A stretch of DNA of 64,000 nt from positions 973,566 to 1,037,565 of the forward strand of contig MNCI01004926.1 of assembly GCA_015680685.1 (NCBI GenBank). Direction: 5' to 3'. The notes under the pieces are model-generated. The model did not search any database and was not told the DNA's origin. It saw only the letters and a program-made list of their open reading frames with translations. Source of the DNA: Gnetum montanum (lineage: Eukaryota > Streptophyta > Gnetopsida > Gnetales > Gnetaceae). The position numbers and the translations under genes are program-made. This document shows positions 34,263-46,800 of the stretch, in pieces (the stretch's first letter is position 1; the number at the start of each line of letters is the position of its first letter).

Positions 34263-36935
34263 ATGGCACCCAAACAAAAACATCTGTAGGAAGGAGAACC
34301 TTCACAACCATAGGAAAAGTGACCTAAAGCTAGAAGGGGCCAGCTAAACAAGGCCAAGAACAATAAGAGGTAACCCATGCAATAGGACCTCTTTGTGAGG
34401 AGCTTGAAGTAGAATCTATTTGATATATTCTAGAGGAAGAAGTTCTTATAGAACAATCCCAACAAGGAGAAGTGCCTAAACCCATGCCAGGGCCTGAGGT
34501 CACTCTAATTTAAGACTACCTAGACATCATCAAACCCTGGGAAATTCAAAGATCAGTTCTTTAAGAGATAAACTTTAATTCATTTTTGGAAAAACCTTCA
34601 AAGGATGTCAAGACACAATTGCAAGCCTCTCCCATGTGGATAGTCATCACATCCAATGGGAAATACATGGAAAAGACCTATCTCTTCCGGAATAGTCGAA
34701 AGCCAAGGTCAGTTATAAAAATTAAGGACATTCAAGTGTCCTACTCAATGAAAGCCATTGCACAAGCACTAGGATTGCTAGACATTGGAACATACTTGGT
34801 AGAGATATCAACAAAAGGTGATCCTAAGGCAAAAGGGAAATGGACCCAACAATGCTATAGGGTGGATCATAAGGAGTATGGTGCACTCACACCGGTGGAG
34901 TAGATTTATTTCAAAATTGTAGCCAATCACCTCAACCCAATGGTGAGGCCAAGCAAGGTGATTGCTTTCTCCACCTAAGCATACATCACTCTATGTGGAA
35001 AATTTCTTGTTAACCTTCCACAGCTAATTTATTTGGAGATCGAGAAGTGCTTCAAGGAGAACAAACATGGAAGGAAAACCCTGCCCTTTTTGTGCCTTAT
35101 TAGAAAACTTTACAAAAGGGCAAGCATTATTCATTATTCTAATGATACTCTCAAGCATGCTCCCTTGGCCTCATGGATAGAAATCATGAAAGGTAAGATG
35201 CCAATGACCACTCAAGGAGAGGAGCTNNNNNNNNNNNNNNNNNNNNNNNNNNNNNNNNNATTCAAGGTTAGATCCCAATGCCCAAGAGGTTATTGTATCA
35301 TTAGCAACACATCATCTATTCCTAGAAATCTCTAGGAATGTTGCCACTTTCTCATTGAGGTTGGAGGAAGGTGAAGACGAAACTATCTTGGTAATGTAGC
35401 ACCAAGGGTAGGAGATAGTGGTAGAAGTAGTAGCTAACCATGTAGCTAAAGCATTGAATGCATTCACGACATCTATACCAAATGTATCTACACTCCAAGA
35501 TGTGCAGACGTCCATAGGCATGGTCAATGAGAAATTGAATGCAACCTAACATGAACAGTTGCTGGAACAACTGGTAGGAACTAGGCAACCAACTTTGGAC
35601 ATCTTTGATCTCTGAAAGAACATCACTGCAACCTAGTTAGACCTACTAAATCCAAGGGGTAGATGCATCATTTTGAAGGGACAACTAGAAACAACCCAAG
35701 AGCAAAATCAACACTTGGCTACGGAGGTTACTAAACTTTGTGCCCAACTTACAAAATAAGCAATTCTCAGCCTGACAATGACAAAAGATGAAGCTATCAA
35801 ATAGCTTCAAGAATGATTTCAAAAAGCTAAGGAGGAAGTAGTAATGGCCATTTTTAAATAATCCATGGTAGAAGCTGAAATGCACTTAATCAAAAATGAC
35901 TTGAATCAGATGCACCAAGAGAATGAAGCATTGACCAGGCAAAATCATCACCTACGAAATGTTGATGCTCAAAGAGATCAAATGCAAGAGTTCATTCATC
36001 AACAGTAGGAGTAGCTTACCAGAGTCAACATTGAACTAAGAAAATTGGCCATGGAGAACCTCAATCTATCAATGGAGGAGGTACGCACCTTACGACAAAA
36101 GTCTGCCATCAAGATCATCACCTAGAAGAATGAAGCTCTCAAATTTGAGAAAGCGAAAAATCACTACAAGGACCAAGTTGGCTTTCAAGAGAAAATTAAT
36201 GAAAAATAAATCTAGATGGAAAAGGTAAAAGTGAATGAAGCCCTCTAGCAACTCCAACAAAGAGGAGAGATGACGCCTACAACAAAGTGGAGATTTACTT
36301 GAAGGGGTTACAAATCAAGAAAATGACAAAGTATACAGAGTTGGCCAATATGTATTATGCAAACCTAGCAATGCTGATAACTAGATGGCTATTTTTAAAA
36401 TTAAAGAAACAAGTGGCTAGCTCGTATTTGCTATATAAGGTAGAGTTCAAACACCACAAGGACACAAAGCAAAAGCTTGAGACTACTAATGTTGAACCCA
36501 AGGTTCTTAAAGGATGATCCAAAAATCAACAATCTATCATTGAGGACCTAGTCAGATGAATGAATGACTACCAAGAGCTAAAGAACATAGTAAGAGCATT
36601 TGACATTGAACACAAACAATTTTTTGCCTAGTTTGTAAATGCTAAGGAGTTGTTTCCAGCAATCTTGTGCCCTTGGGATGTGCCTGTTTCAACCCACATT
36701 GGGGAAGTTGCATGGATGGTGCATGATCCTAAGAGTAAGGAGGAGAAAATGAAAGCACTACTAGATGCTTTCTACCTCCTACCTAAAGTTGCAGCAGCCA
36801 CAAGACAATTGCAACTACCTCAACCATCACCAATGCATGAAGCTAATGAAGGTTCCTTAGAGCCTTAGGAACCACCATTGCCTAGGATTGTTCAATCTTC
36901 TCCAATAAGATTCACACCATTAAGGAACATGTTGT
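34263..36935 (+). pseudogene. ORF2 pseudogene of element D (env-position, coiled-coil protein)
   Basis: It starts at ATGGCACCC (34263), matched by ATGGCCCCG in F. The first 100 codons are full of stops. A conserved globular part covers 34586-35226 (MWIVITSNGKYMEK, LGLLDIGTYLVEIS, WTQQCYRVDHKEYGAL, LPQLIYLEIEKCF), also present in E. After the assembly gap (35227-35259), about 35640-36560 is rich in Glu, Lys, Gln and Leu with heptad-like spacing and is probably coiled coil. The C-terminus, WFVNAKELFPAILCPWDVP to KMKALLDAFYLLPK, is again conserved in E, and the frame ends in a Pro-rich tail. I see no signal peptide or membrane helix, so it is not an obvious envelope protein. Role unknown; it is not a recognised host gene. 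Confidence 0.65.
35227..35259. other. Assembly gap (33 N)
   Basis: The run of N interrupts ORF2 of element D. The flanks read on in comparable order in E (about 47460-47640), so little sequence may be missing. Confidence 0.9.
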
Positions 36936-37130
36936 CCAATTTTTGAAGAGTTGTGTCATGGTGTTCAATTTTGTGTCCTAAAAACCATCATTTTTATAAT
37001 GTGTTGATCCATACATTTGGGCACTCCATTTTTTGTCAAGTCAATCAATCTATTTTGTTGAAGAAAATTCAGTCAATAATCCCATACCTTTCTAATTTTG
37101 TAAAAGAACTCAAGGACGAGTGCTCATTTA

Positions 37131-37142
37131 GTTGTGGGGGTA
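37131..37142 (+). other. Polypurine tract, element D 3' LTR
   Basis: GTTGTGGGGGTA directly before TGATGAG; identical to the last 12 bases before the 3' LTR of E. Confidence 0.75.
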
Positions 37143-38041
37143 TGATGAGTCGTCGTTGGTTGGCTATGTCGATGAGGCCTCATCGACACATCTCATCCTA
37201 CATCAATGAGGCCTCATTGATGTAATGTCTATCCATCACCTATAAATATGCACCTACTAGCCACATTTAAGATAATCTAGATTTCAATAGTAGCAAAGCT
37301 CTTGCATTTTTTTCATTCAAAATTTAGAAATTTTTCCCGTGAGTGCCTGCAGTAGAAGTCATTGAGGGTACAGATATTTATTCAAGCATTGTTGTACTTG
37401 AGCATGACATTGTGTGTAGTAATAAAGATGAGCTTTCTGATAAACCTTGTAGCACTTTGAATAGATTAGATATTTTATTTATGCATTTACTATTTCCAAT
37501 TATTTATTAAATGTTTTTAATTAATTATCAATTATTTTCTAGTTACTATGTTAGTTAAGAAATTAAGTTGGATAGATTACACACATAAGTACGACCACTT
37601 CGAGCATAACACGTATTCACTTGGTAATCTCAACAACGTTATCTCTTGGTACACTCAATAGCGTAGCGTTTGGCCACCCAACAATGAATATGTGGGTTTA
37701 ATACATGTACAAAAAGTGGGAATGGATACTTATGTTAGGATTAGTTAAATGATTAGTTAATTAGTTAGTTTAGATTAGTTAATTAAATCCCTTTTTATCT
37801 ACATTTCAAGCAACCAACTATAAAACATAAAAATGATACAAATCACATGCCTTAGTTACACTTAACCATACTAAAAAATATCACAAGTGTAATTGGGAAG
37901 ACAACAATTGACCTTAAGGCTAGATTCGCTTCCTAAAGGACTAGTGCATTGGAAACAACAAAGTCCATAGAATTTGACTAGATCAAGCGTGAACGCTTGT
38001 GATTTATATGGTTGGGTGTAAGGGTACCTCACTACTCATCA
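37143..38041 (+). repeat. 3' LTR of element D
   Basis: 899 bases, the partner of 24987-25871, ending CTCATCA. It contains two perfect palindromes: 22 bases at 37167-37188 and 26 bases at 37199-37224, both centred on GAGGCCTC. TATAAATA is at 37241-37248. Confidence 0.92.
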
Positions 38042-38663
38042 ACCATGTACTTGAACACATTGGCATACATAGTAATAAAGTTAATATTTATTTAATTTAT
38101 TATAACACTTGGATTATTTTAATCTTTCTTGATCAACACTTTACTATAAATGCATTTTACATTCCACATCATGATAATTCAAGTAATTAACCATGAATAC
38201 ATAAGTACAATCACTTTAAGCATAATGTATAACACTTGGTAATCCCATAAGTGATCATTTGGTACACCCAGTAATCATTACTTGATAACCTAGTAACATT
38301 AATATGAGTTTGATATGTGTACAACAAGTGGGTACAAGTACTTATGTTAGGATAATTAGCCTTTAGACAAGTTAGATAGTTAAAATAGTTAGTCATTAAA
38401 TGTTCATCTTCCTACATAGAACTTAAGATAAAAAATATATAAATATATAAATAAAAATCAATATCATATGCCTTAACTCACACTTAACTATATGCAAGAG
38501 CTTACGCAAGTCAGAGTTAGGAAGACAATGATCATATGACCCTTTGGTTCACAGTCTCTATCCATAGACAAACTTAGAAACTAAGACCATGGAATTCAAC
38601 CGGATTGCTAGTGCACGCTTGTGATTTGTATGGTTGGGCATAGGGTATACTTGCTACTCATCA
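38042..38663 (+). repeat. Element E 5' LTR, second part
   Basis: It resumes with the duplicated ACCAT and matches the E 3' LTR from about 49866 on, ending CTACTCATCA. Bases 38132-38209 are the source of the inverted copy at 38832-38909. Confidence 0.85.
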
Positions 38664-38664
38664 T

Positions 38665-38682
38665 TGACACCATTTCTAGGAA
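38665..38682 (+). other. Primer binding site of element E, decayed tRNA-Asp type
   Basis: TGACACCATTTCTAGGAA can be aligned with TGGCGCCGTTGCCGGGGA. All but one of the differences are G to A or C to T. Confidence 0.6.
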
Positions 38683-38789
38683 CTTAGTTTAGCTAGGTGC
38701 ACTAAGTAGGAAAAGACCATGACATTATCTAAAGATGTTGTAAGGACAAATCAATGATAAATCATTAAGGAAATAATAAGACACCAACA

Positions 38790-40850
38790 AGTATATTATT
38801 TTTAGCAAGATCTATCTTCTCTTCTTCTTGNTGTACTTATGTATTCATGGTTAATTACTTGAATTATCATGATGTGGAATGTAAAATGCATTTATAGTAA
38901 AGTGTTGATNCACCCATCTAGATACCTATAATCTAGATTTTACCTTCATCTTGCATCAAGACGAGCAACTACATTGGATGAATATGGAAAGAAACATTAT
39001 GTTAACTCCCAACCAGTCTATTCCTATCATGATAATGAATAATCTCATCAAGCTAGGCATCATTTCACTCAATGCAGTGTTTGAGATCTAGGATCATCCT
39101 TATGGAGATTATCATCCTACTAATGCCCAACATAAAAAAGATTAATAGATAGAAACACGTTATGAGGCCACTAAGGATAAGAGGATTCCAACTCAATTAT
39201 TCTTAAAACAACATAATGAAGGTGAGGACATCTTTTTAGGTTAATACTAGTACATAGATTCTCCTCCTTTCTATGATGAGAAGACCCTTAACTAAAGGTT
39301 GCAATCAACTATGCACAACCTAGCTAAGGGAAAGACTAGTTCTCAAGACTAGTGGGCCTTAAGAGATAGGAATCTAAGCCAAACATCAAAGGGCAAGGAT
39401 AATGATAAGTACAAAGAAAAAGAAAAATAAAAGCAAGTTGATTAGGGTAGGGATGAAAAGAGAGGAACTAACAAGCATTGTTTCCCTAGTTCTCCTTCTT
39501 CTTCACCCTTATCATTCTCTCCATCTTCCTTCTCAAACTCTAACATGAGGAAGAGGAGCTAAGATAAAAAGAAGGATAGTTAAGATTGGGATGGAGAGAA
39601 ATGGTGGGATAGGAATGAACATAGATCCCATTGGGATGATCAAGAACAAGGATAAGAAAAACTACAAGTAGAGGTGCAGCATCATCACAAAAGAAGACAT
39701 AGCAAGACTCATGATAAACATCATGGTCATGATAAGGGTTACCAATATTGTCATGACTATGATGAATCTCTTATGATTCCTTGAAACATGTTGAACATTT
39801 CATAGGTAGTGTGGATACCTAAAAGACACTTGAAAGATAGCTAAATCAAGAGGTTTGATATGAACAATATTCCTAGGTTTGAATGGGGATATAATTGAGA
39901 TCCACAAAATCATCTTCAAGTCTTTCATGATTCTTGTTCCTTACAGAAGATAGAGAGTGAATGGAAAAAGCTAAAGCTATTCTCAAGAACACTCATTAAG
40001 AAAGTTGAGAGCTAGTACTAGTCCTTGGAGTTGAAATCCATTCACTGATGAAATACTATGTTAGAGCTATTTAATGACAAGTACCAAGCATACTCCAAAG
40101 TGTCCAACTTGTGGAGATAGATCCAAGGATAGAAGCAAGGCAATCATGATTCTTTGAATGCATCCTTGGATAAGTACTATTCTCTTTTACACTAATTTCC
40201 AAGCCATGGATACTACCAAAAGGATCATCTCCACCATATCATAGATGGGCCAAAAAATGAAATAAGAAAAATCCTTGGGATCTATGTTCAAAAAATACTT
40301 TTTGAGATGCGAGCCCATTAGATTAAAAAGCTAATAGATTAGGTAGATAAAGAAGAAGAAGAGCTCAAAAAGCATGAAAGTACAAAGGAGTACAACAGGG
40401 ACCTCTCCATTTCCAAAAGGGAGGTATGTTTATATGACTTTGAGGGGGAATCATTGCTTGATGAAGTGGTGTAGAGGAAAACCTTTCCAATCCAAAAATC
40501 TATCACTGAAATATCAACTAAGGTGGAAAAGATATAGGACTCCTTAAATGAGAAGTTCCAAGTAGCTTTGAAAATTACAAAGAAAAGAAGAGATTAAGGG
40601 AGTAGTGATCAATAAAGAATAAAGAAAAAGGATGGAAAGAAATATTATTATAAGAACAAGGGTAAAGCTACAGTAGTAGAAGAGATATAGATTCTAAAAA
40701 AATGATGATGGATGTGAAGGTGAGAAGTATGAACACCCTAAGGGTGTTGTCTAGTGGTATCACATCTATAGGAATCTAGGATGTATGTCTTAAATCCTAG
40801 ATTGGCAAAGTAACAAACACCCAAGTGGCTACCTTACCCACAAGGAAACT
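38790..40850 (+). pseudogene. gag pseudogene of element E
   Basis: The N-terminus is lost or replaced by the N-flanked inverted segment at 38831-38910. Sequence resumes with DFTFILHQDEQLHW, which is well into gag in D. A Lys/Ser/Arg-rich region (39300-39780), the capsid core (about 39840-40360, KVESxYxSLELKS and LNASLDKYYSLL) and the acidic segment before the knuckle follow. In the knuckle (about 40707-40745) the second Cys is changed (C-E-G-E-K-Y-E-H-P-K-G). Very many stops are present. Confidence 0.65.
38831..38910. other. N-flanked 78-base inverted copy of LTR sequence (probable assembly artefact)
   Basis: Bases 38832-38909, with a single N on each side, are the exact reverse complement of 38132-38209, about 620 bases upstream. 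There is not one mismatch, although the surroundings are old and diverged. Confidence 0.85.
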
Positions 40851-41469
40851 ATAGGCAATAGCTTCACTAATAAATGTATTATCCAAGTGACGCATCACTG
40901 TAATCTTAGCAAAAGTACTAAGAGTGGCAACACCTAGAGTCATGGGAGATGTCATGACTATGGTGACAATATTTCTACAAGTAACCTGATCCTTATGGTT
41001 ATCATGACCAACAGTCTATATACCTACATGACTCCTCTAGTGACATATATTTCCCTTATAACTACTATCCTCCATAATACTATAGAAAACCTTCTCCAAG
41101 AGGGGAGTCTGTTTTCCTTTTTATTCTTCTTAACATTCATCAAATCCTACATCACAACTAACTACACCTTTACCACCTACTCAATTAATGTATGGTGAAA
41201 TCCCTATACAGCCACCACAAAGAAATGTCATGATCTTGGTAAATCTATAGTCAAATATCCATGTGAATGATCTTGAACCAAAGCCTCATAAGAGACCATT
41301 CTTCAAAATCAATAGCCCCACAAAATCCTTGCAAACATCTATCCCTACTACATCAACCTTTAAAAATAGTACCAAGCCATCTTAAAACCAAAAATCTCTC
41401 TAAATCCACACTATGATGTTGATCCACGTAGTCATGGATTGAATAAAGGCTTGCCACCTTCCTAGGAAA

Positions 41470-42190
41470 TGATCTGATTTTAAAAGTCCCCTCATTTACT
41501 TACAAATCACAAGGAATAAACCATGCAAAGCTCTCTTAGATTTAGGTTCTAAAGTCAACTTGATTTTCCAAGAAATATACAAGGCTTGAAATGTACCCCT
41601 TTGAAGAAGAACAATATCAAACTGAAGTTGGCAGATTAGTCCAACACTATCTCTCTAGTGCTGGTGTAGGACACTATAACCACCATCTATGGGTGATCTT
41701 ATCCTACTAATTTTCTTATGATCGATTTTAGAAACTCTAAGGGGAACTTCCCTATCATTATGGGAAGGTCATGGCTAAGTATGGTCGATGCCAAGATGAG
41801 GATCTGAGACCTATCCTTGGAAATTTCCAAGGAGAGTGAATTTGGCAAAGTAAAGAAGAAAAGGATTTTATGCATTGCATACAGTGACATAGGGTGCCAT
41901 TATGTAAAAGAACTATGGATGATAAAAAATTCATCATTCCAACCATGCAATCATTATGTCAAAATAGATGTAATTCCAAATTACTTATATGCAATAGGCA
42001 CAAAATAAGAAGGTACCCAATGGCCAATAATAGATTGTCAAGTTGAATCCATTATGTGCATGGAATCATTTAAGAGCCTCACTAGTGCCTATCTTGAAAA
42101 CATGAACAAAATGGAGCAACTCTACCACACACAAAGTGATAGGAATTGGGAAGAGTTGGAGATCCATGATCAATTTAAATAAGAGCCCTT
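41470..42190 (+). pseudogene. Aspartic protease pseudogene of element E
   Basis: KPCKALLDLGSKVNLIFQEIYKA (from about 41518) carries the active-site loop with D-L-G. FPIIMGRSWLSMVDA lies at about 41752-41796. The frame from 41817 is open for 63 codons, EISKESEFGKVKKKR onward, as in the other elements. Stops elsewhere. Confidence 0.75.
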
Positions 42191-43290
42191 TAAATTAAAG
42201 GCTTTACTGGTAGTGATGAAATATGCCTTTTATAATAATGGCAAGCTAGTAATGATCAATGCCACACTTACTTTGGAACAAACATAGAAACTATTGAAGG
42301 TGGTAAACAAATGTCCAATAGCTTTTTCTTGGTCATATCATGAGTTTACAAGAATTGATCCATGGACATGCTAATACCGTATCTATGCAGATTCCTCCAT
42401 CAAGTCAAAGAGACAATTGTAGGACAAGTTAAAGCCTAAATTGAAATAGGTTGTCAAAAAGTAGGTTAAAAAACTCCTCAAGGATGGGTTCATCTACCTA
42501 ATTATAGATAGAAAATGGATTAGTCCATTTATTATTGTTCTTTAAAAAGGAGGAAAATGGAGAGTCTGTGTAGAATTCTAGCTATTGAACATGGAAGCTT
42601 ACAAAGATGACTTTCCATTATCATTTGTTGACCAAGTGTTAAACACCATAGCGGGGCATTATTATTACAACTTCCTAGATGATTATAGTAGCTATAGCCA
42701 AATCCAAATTTCACAAGAGAACCAAATTAGAAATACATTCACAAGTTTCTAGGGAACTTTTGCATGTAGAAAGATGCCATTTGGCCTATGAAATGCACTT
42801 GCTACATTCCAATAGTTGGTTCTCAACATCTTTCAACAACAAATCAGTAGCAAAGTAGAATTCTTCATGAATGAATTCTCTACCTATGAAACTACATTTG
42901 ATCAAGCCTTGGATCATCTTGAGAAGGTGCTTTATTACTACATGGAGACTAAATTAAAGCTCAATTGGTTGAAAAGCCACCTAATGGTCCAAGAAGGCAC
43001 TATTCTAGGGCATAGAATTTCAAGCAAAGGGATTGAGGTGCACCCATAAAAAGTATGAGTCATCCAAGGAATCACTAAAGAACCTAAAATAGTGAAAGAT
43101 GTAAGACCATTTCTTGGCCAGACTAGTTATTATAGGTTCTTCATTGAAAACTTCTCCAAAATTGCTAAGCCATTGGTTGAGCTTACCAAGATGAATGCAC
43201 TTTTGACCTGGACCAAGGAATGCAAGAACACATTTCAACAATTAAAACAAAATATTGTAGAAACACTAATTGTACATGCTCCTAACTAGT
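42191..43290 (+). pseudogene. Reverse transcriptase pseudogene of element E
   Basis: Blocks in order: FSWSYHEFTRIDP, GGKWRVCVEF, FPLSFVDQVLN, YNFLDDYSSYSQI, GTFACRKMPFGL. The catalytic box is FFMNEFSTY (codons 42867-42875): F-M-D-D has become F-M-N-E, so both active-site Asp are gone. From 42816 the frame is open for 77 codons through LNWLKSHLMVQEG and LGHRIS, and again from 43092 (FLGQTSYYRFFIENFSKIAKPLVELTK). The two frames are separated by one stop. Confidence 0.85.
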
Positions 43291-43760
43291 CTAGACCACT
43301 TTACATTATGACTAATGCATCCAACTATGCTTTGGGGTTCATGCTTACATAATTAGATGATCAAAAACATCCTTACTACATCCATTATGCAATCTAAAGC
43401 ATTATGAGAGCATAATAGAACTACACCACTACAAAAAAAAAGCTCATGACAATGGTGTATGCCTTAGAGAAATTCAAGTACTATGTGCTTAGATATCAAG
43501 TTTTTGTGCACACAAACCATAGTGTTATCAAGTTCCTCATGAACAAACCAATGGTGAATCCCCATGTCATATGGTAGCTAGTGATTATATAGGAATTCAA
43601 CCTCACCATGGTGGATAGAACGGAAACCAAGAATGTGGTCACTGACCACTTCTCTCAGTTGTGATGGGATAGAAAAAAGGACGAAGGATCTCTATTAGAC
43701 CAATTTTCAAATGAAATCCTCTTTGCTAAAAATGTTGACATGTAAAGTCTTGAAGGTACT
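43291..43760 (+). pseudogene. RNase H pseudogene of element E
   Basis: RPLYIMTNASNYALGFML keeps the N-terminal block with the first catalytic Asp changed to Asn in TNAS. KLMTMVYALEKFKYYVLRYQVFVHTNHSVIKFLMNK has TNH for TDH, so a second active-site Asp is also Asn. VVTDHFSQL marks the end. Confidence 0.8.
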
Positions 43761-43899
43761 AATTAGTACAAGGACTTCCTTTCCTATCTACTCAACTAGT
43801 AACTACCACAAGAGTGTGATACCAATAAGAAATCATAGTTTCTTCATCAAGCCAAACACTACATAAAAGTTAAGAGAAACCTTTACAAGGTTTATGTCA

Positions 43900-44890
43900 A
43901 TGGCATGGTATGTTGGTATGTGTCCAACAGTGATTAATTTTGAATCCTCCAAGATGCTCACAAGGGTCCTTATTGGGGCCATTACATTGGAAGTAGGATG
44001 GTCATTAAAATCCTCATGGTAGGATATTACTAACCAACCATCTTCAAGGATGCTAATCAATTCTTACATTTATGTAAATGTTGCTAATGAGATGGAGGGA
44101 TGATTATATGAATGAAAGAATTCCAATAGTGGATTCAACCACTAAAGCCTTTTAATATCTAGGGAATTGATTTCATGGGATCCATCAACCCCATATCTAA
44201 TTAAAATGCCTACATCATCATAGCAATTGACTACTACACTAAATGGGTTGAAGTTACCATCATCACCAACTATTCATCTTCCACAATAGCACAGTTTATA
44301 CAATAGAATGTGGTAAATAGATTTGCTATGCCTAGGACACTTATTTCTAACAATGAAACATATTTTACAGGTTCAACTTTTTCTAAACTAATGTAATGAT
44401 TGAGGATGAAACGCAAACTAATAACTCCATACCATTCCCAAGCTAACGATCAAGTAGAAGTCACCAATAGGGAAATAACTAGAATACTAACCTATATAAT
44501 TAGCAAATATAGGAAAGACTAGAGCATAAAACTCAATGATGCTCTATGAGGTTATCATTCAACTTGGAAATTTCCTATTGGTTATTCTCTTTATGATTTT
44601 ATGGATAAAAAGATACTAACTCTTCCAATTTAAGCAAAGATCTACACACTTTTAATATCTTGTGAAATTGACCTTAATCTTAGTCTAGCATAAATAAAAT
44701 GATTAATGATCCTAAATGTGGTAGACATAAATCAATTAGTAGTCCTATCCATGAATGAAGTTCATAAGGCACACACCAAGTAGCGTTCTGACTTATGTAG
44801 CACAATGAACAAAATTTCAGATGCTATGAGAAGGACCTCGGATTATTCACATAACTTTATCATCCGGGGCCATCAAAATTTACCATCCTT
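43900..44890 (+). pseudogene. Integrase pseudogene of element E
   Basis: The zinc domain is degraded (AHKGPYWGHY at about 43957). The core keeps the first catalytic Asp in GIDFMG (codon 44169-44171). The second is Asn (LISNNET, 44349-44351, 60 codons on), and the Glu is kept in NDQVEVT (44457-44459, correct spacing). The C-terminal part fades out near 44880. Confidence 0.8.
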
Positions 44891-46800
44891 TTAGCCCCAA
44901 AAAGAGGTTAACAATCAATATTCAACACATCAAATATTTTCTTAAATTTATGACCAAGCATGCTCTATCTTTGAGATCTCAACCAATCGTATAGACATCT
45001 CAAACAATGATCAAGCATGTTCTATCTTTCAGATCTCCTCCTTCCAACTCAATCATGGTGGAGATGATTATCCAAGTTAAGATTTTATGAAAAATATTTA
45101 AATTTTTAGCTTTTTATTTTACACTATTCTTTATGCATTTTTAATTTTATTGAATATTTTACAACTTATTTTATATTTTTCCCTTGTTCATTTTTTCCTA
45201 TGTGTTATTTTCTTATTTGTTATGCATTAGGAATCTTGCATTTTTGCCATAGCTACTATTATTGAAAGTTCATTTAAAACAAAAATTAATGTTTGTATTG
45301 ATTATTTAATGATTCAATTTCCTTTTTTGGATTATGACATTGATTAATGGATCATTAATTTTTTTATGATATCAAGTAGTGAGTCCACATCATCCATCAT
45401 TCCATTTAATTCTTTAGGATTTTTCATCTTGGAAGCATGAGGTCCTTTCCTAATTAAAACTTACAAAGAATCAATAAATTTGATACCTAATAGACTTCAA
45501 ATAAACCAATGAGAATGGACAAGGGTGTGGCTTTAAGGAGATTTTTCACCTTCTATACTCAACTACCATCTTGAGTTTTTATGGATATCCTCATTGGTCT
45601 CTCACCACTTCTAATAGTTAACCAATAACAAGAAGCATGTCTTTGTATGGTGTGGTTCACATGAAAAAAAATATGGGAATTCAAAGAATACTCAGACTCA
45701 ATAATGAACTACAAGCACTAGTTATGGGGCTAGGAAGACATGTTACCCATGACTAAAGGCATTCCTCTAACTAAGGCCCTTCTTATCTTCTTGCTTCTTT
45801 TTTCTTCTTTAATTAGAGTGGTAGTTGATATTTGGAGGTGGTCATGAATTCTTGGGTATTGAATGGTCTGAATATGATAATGAAAAATTACTACATGTGT
45901 ATGGACTTGGTTCTGACTAAAGATGGGACAATATACAATCATCTTAACTACAAACTTGACAAGGACTTCATGTGATCAAACTAAGATACTTCATTGTCAT
46001 TTCCTCTCTCCCATCACGTAACTCTTATCATCAACCACCTTGCTACTTTCTATCATGGTCAATCACTATGTTCATTTTGGCATGTCATAATCCTTTTGAC
46101 AATTTCTTTCAAGGATTTGATTTTTAACTAAGAATAATCATTCATCATCTTGGTTCCTATAGATTCCTTGCTATGAGGGCATGCAAGTGCATTAATGACA
46201 TGATCCTACTCTTGGAAGAACCCAATTGCATACTCCTTGATCATGTTTAGTTGAATCTCTTAATCCATGGTCATGTTGCACTTGATCCCATCATTTCAAT
46301 GCATAAACATCTAATTTTGAAAATATTTATTTTCCAACAAATCTCATACCTTCTTCCATTTTTTGCCATCATTCTAAGCTTTTCTGGCTTCCATTAGGCT
46401 CTCATTTCATTCTAAAACTCTTCTAAAATACTTAATTTTTCATGGACAAAAATTGCTAAAAATAGCTACATCAACACATCCTCATCAATGCAAACCAAAA
46501 ATAGTGTAAATATGCATCGACATGTAGCCATTTTTTCGCATTTTTCTTCAAACATGAGAGGATTTTTGGCCATTTTTAGAGCCCAAAAGACCTTCCAAGC
46601 AGCATACCTTACAAACCACTTACCCAATTTACCTTGTTTTTCAATCTCCTAACTACTAGAGGTATGCTTTATGTCATGGAGGCCACAAACCTTTGATTTA
46701 TGACTAGAAAATTTTTTGAAATTTTTTTAACTCCCCAAGATTTAACCATTAAAATAATATTAAAATCCTTATTCAAACCAAAGTAAACCTCACAAACAAA
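44891..46800 (+). other. Spacer between pol and ORF2 in element E
   Basis: No gene is seen. The landmarks of the D spacer recur in order: ATCATGGTGG near 45052, an imperfect hairpin at about 45656-45679 followed by GGGAATTCAAAG, and CACTAGTTATGGGG near 45716. Confidence 0.6.

Larger units (their letters stand above)
24987..38041 (+). mobile_element. Element D: full-length Athila-like Ty3/gypsy retrotransposon
   Basis: At about 13.05 kb it is the most complete element here: LTR, primer site, gag, protease, RT, RNase H, integrase, spacer, coiled-coil ORF2, polypurine tract, LTR. The 5-base duplication ACCAT is perfect, and the insertion lies inside the 5' LTR of E. The long region between pol and the 3' LTR with an extra ORF is the known Athila layout. 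All reading frames contain stops, so it is inactive. A 33-base run of N interrupts ORF2. Confidence 0.92.

Noticed and set aside
34586-34903. Possible independent host gene
   Set aside because: The same sequence recurs in element E at the same place between pol and the 3' LTR, so it is the ORF2 of the retroelement family.
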